Positions 22,871-24,741 of a DNA stretch of 24,741 bases are shown here, one piece after another. This stretch comes from an uncultured Lachnospiraceae bacterium (lineage in GTDB: Bacteria; Bacillota; Clostridia; Lachnospirales; Lachnospiraceae). The stretch spans positions 1 to 24,741 of the forward strand of contig CAJTXP010000054.1 of NCBI GenBank assembly GCA_910583615.1. The letters are read 5' to 3'. Under the pieces are notes generated by a model. It did no database searches and was not told the DNA's origin. It worked only from the letters and a program-made list of their open reading frames with translations. The translations under genes and the position numbers were made by a program. Each line of letters begins with the position of its first letter. The first letter of the stretch is position 1.

Positions 22871-24741
22871 TTACTCCTTCAGTTCCTGAAGTTGCTTTTT
22901 CAACTCCACCATCTGGTCACGCAGCATGGCTGCCGCTTCGAAATTCAGTTCTGCGGCAGCTTTCTTCATCTTCTTCTGAACCTCTTCGATCAGCTTTTCC
23001 AGCTCCTTCGCGCTCATGGATTCCGGGTCCTTCTCGAACCTCAGTTCTTCCTGCGCCACCTCTTTGGAGATGCGGATCAGATCGCGTACCGCCTTTTGGA
23101 TCGTCTTCGGCGTGATTCCATGCTCCTCATTGTACGCCTGCTGGATCTCTCTCCTGCGGTTCGTCTCTTCGATGGCAAGCCGCATGGAATCGGTCATGTT
23201 GTCCGCATACATAATTACATGCCCTTCACTGTTGCGCGCCGCACGGCCGATGGTCTGGATCAGAGAAGTCTCGGAACGCAGAAAGCCCTCCTTGTCCGCA
23301 TCCAGAATCGCCACCAGTGTGATCTCCGGAATATCCAGCCCTTCCCGAAGCAGATTGATCCCGACCAGTACATCGAACACATCCAGCCGCATATCCCGGA
23401 TGATCTCCGTCCGCTCCAGCGTATCCACGTCCGAATGAAGATAGCGGACCCGGATCCCCAGCTCCTTCATATAATCGGTCAGATCCTCCGCCATCCGTTT
23501 GGTCAGTGTGGTAATCATTACTTTGTTATGCTTCTCTACCTCTTTGTTGATCTCACTGATCAGGTCGTCGATCTGGCCCTCCACCGGACGCACGGATACT
23601 TCCGGGTCCAGAAGCCCTGTAGGCCGGATGATCTGCTCGGTCCGGAACAGTTCATGATCCGCCTCGTATTCTCCGGGCGTCGCGGAGACGAACATCATCT
23701 GATTGATCTTGCTCTCAAATTCATCAAAGCTCAAAGGCCGGTTGTCCTTCGCCGACGGCAGACGAAACCCGTAATCCACCAGCGTCCCCTTCCTGCTCTG
23801 GTCGCCGAAATACATCCCCCGGATCTGAGGAATCGTCTTGTGGGATTCGTCAACAATAATCAGAAAATCGTCGGGAAAATAGTCGATCAGCGTGTTGGGC
23901 GGCACCCCCGGGGCCGATCCTGCCAGATGTCTGGAATAATTCTCGATTCCCGAGCAGAATCCCGTCTCTTTGAGCATCTCGACATCAAAATTCGTCCGCT
24001 CGGCAATTCTCTGCGCTTCCAGAAGCTTGTCTTCGCTTTTAAAATACTGGACCCGTTCCTCCAGCTCTTCCTCAATGGACCTGGCCGCCCTGCGGATCTG
24101 TTCCGCCGGAACCACGTAGTGGGACGCGGGAAAAACAGCCACATGCTCCCGAATCCCCTTGATCTCTCCGGTCAGCACATCGACTTCGGAAATACGGTCT
24201 ACTTCGTCTCCAAAAAATTCCACCCGGATCGCCGTATCCGATTCACTGGCCGGAATGATCTCCAGCACATCCCCCCGCACCCGGAAGGTACCCCTTTTAA
24301 AATCCATCTCATTCCGGTCATACTGAATATCAATGAGCTGACGCACCACCTCATCCCGGTCTTTTTGCATACCCGGCCGCAGGGAAACCATCATCTTTTC
24401 AAAGTTCTCCGGCTCTCCCAGCCCGTAGATGCACGACACGGAGGCCACGATCACCACATCCCTCCGCTCGATCAGCGCCGTCGTCGCCGACAAACGCAGC
24501 TTGTCGATCTCGTCATTGATGGAGGAGTCCTTGGCGATGTAGGTGTCGCTGGAGGGGACGTAGGCTTCGGGCTGGTAGTAGTCGTAATAGGACACAAAAT
24601 ATTCCACTGCATTCTCCGGGAACATCTCCTTGAATTCTCCGTATAGCTGCGCCGCAAGCGTCTTGTTGTGGGCGATGACAAGGGTTGGCTTCTGCAATTC
24701 CTGAATGACATTCGCCATCGTAAATGTCTTGCCGGAACCCG
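22871..24741 (-). CDS. uvrB: Excinuclease ABC subunit B (5' end outside window)
   Basis: UvrB is the damage-verifying helicase-like subunit of nucleotide excision repair. The window edge cuts the gene inside the Walker A region, with GSGKT just visible upstream of TMANVIQELQKPTLVIAHNK, so about 40 N-terminal residues are missing. The beta-hairpin YYDYYQPEAYVPSSDTYIAK, DESHKT, the YRPTG-like RPTGLLDPEV, LLREGLDIPE, QTIGRAARN and a C-terminal UVR motif (EKLIEEVQKKMKKAAAELNF) are intact. The stop at 22871 converges on the FabK-like gene with 58 bases between and no clear terminator. It is a normal housekeeping gene. Confidence 0.97.
   Translation of the reverse strand, partial: GSGKTFTMANVIQELQKPTLVIAHNKTLAAQLYGEFKEMFPENAVEYFVSYYDYYQPEAYVPSSDTYIAKDSSINDEIDKLRLSATTALIERRDVVIVASVSCIYGLGEPENFEKMMVSLRPGMQKDRDEVVRQLIDIQYDRNEMDFKRGTFRVRGDVLEIIPASESDTAIRVEFFGDEVDRISEVDVLTGEIKGIREHVAVFPASHYVVPAEQIRRAARSIEEELEERVQYFKSEDKLLEAQRIAERTNFDVEMLKETGFCSGIENYSRHLAGSAPGVPPNTLIDYFPDDFLIIVDESHKTIPQIRGMYFGDQSRKGTLVDYGFRLPSAKDNRPLSFDEFESKINQMMFVSATPGEYEADHELFRTEQIIRPTGLLDPEVSVRPVEGQIDDLISEINKEVEKHNKVMITTLTKRMAEDLTDYMKELGIRVRYLHSDVDTLERTEIIRDMRLDVFDVLVGINLLREGLDIPEITLVAILDADKEGFLRSETSLIQTIGRAARNSEGHVIMYADNMTDSMRLAIEETNRRREIQQAYNEEHGITPKTIQKAVRDLIRISKEVAQEELRFEKDPESMSAKELEKLIEEVQKKMKKAAAELNFEAAAMLRDQMVELKKQLQELKE

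Noticed and set aside
22856..24646. A 596-codon open frame on the plus strand opposite uvrB
   Set aside because: It mirrors the uvrB coding frame; uvrB has all family motifs, while this frame gives an Arg/His/Leu-rich product with no start signal.

Overview
The window looks like chromosomal DNA of an anaerobic, gut-type member of the Clostridia, most likely Lachnospiraceae. This is inferred from an oxygen-sensitive glycyl radical enzyme with its activase, strong AAGGAGG ribosome sites, lipoproteins with Ala/Gly/Ser-rich linkers, sigma-A promoters, and a PcrA with the Firmicute-type C-terminal domain. No RNA genes, CRISPR arrays, insertion sequences or phage genes were seen.

Left end (1-4425, minus strand): the end-truncated 23S rRNA methyltransferase gene rlmD, a small membrane protein with an acidic tail, and the helicase gene pcrA with a good promoter. 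At 4394-6679 is an AT-rich two-gene glycosyltransferase unit (a GtrB-like polyprenyl-phosphate glycosyltransferase and a multi-pass membrane protein). It differs in composition from its neighbours and ends in its own terminator. At 6855-8261 (plus strand) are a 71-residue membrane protein and an orphan THI5/SsuA-like substrate-binding lipoprotein.

Centre (8283-20421): a divergent carbohydrate locus. The minus-strand operon runs LacI regulator, SIS-domain sugar-phosphate isomerase, PfkB/ribokinase-like kinase, FucU-type mutarotase, binding protein, two-domain ATPase and two permeases (CUT2, ribose/AI-2-type ABC importer). The plus-strand operon runs deoxyribose-phosphate aldolase (deoC), glycyl radical enzyme and activase. 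Each side has a near-consensus sigma-A promoter followed just downstream by a match to the LacI-family operator TGNAANCGNTTNCA, so both arms are probably repressed by the LacI protein and induced by the imported sugar. The reading offered is import, anomer interconversion, phosphorylation, isomerisation, radical C-O bond cleavage and retro-aldol cleavage by DeoC to a glycolytic C3 phosphate plus a small carbonyl compound. Key residues in the kinase, aldolase and radical enzyme deviate from the textbook forms, so the substrate may not be ribose or deoxyribose. This is the best candidate for an undescribed system in the window.

Right end (20469-24741): a lipoprotein made of ten WG repeats; then a FabK/nitronate-monooxygenase-like flavoprotein whose consensus promoter is embedded in a 24-bp perfect palindrome; then, convergent, uvrB, truncated at its 5' end by the window edge.
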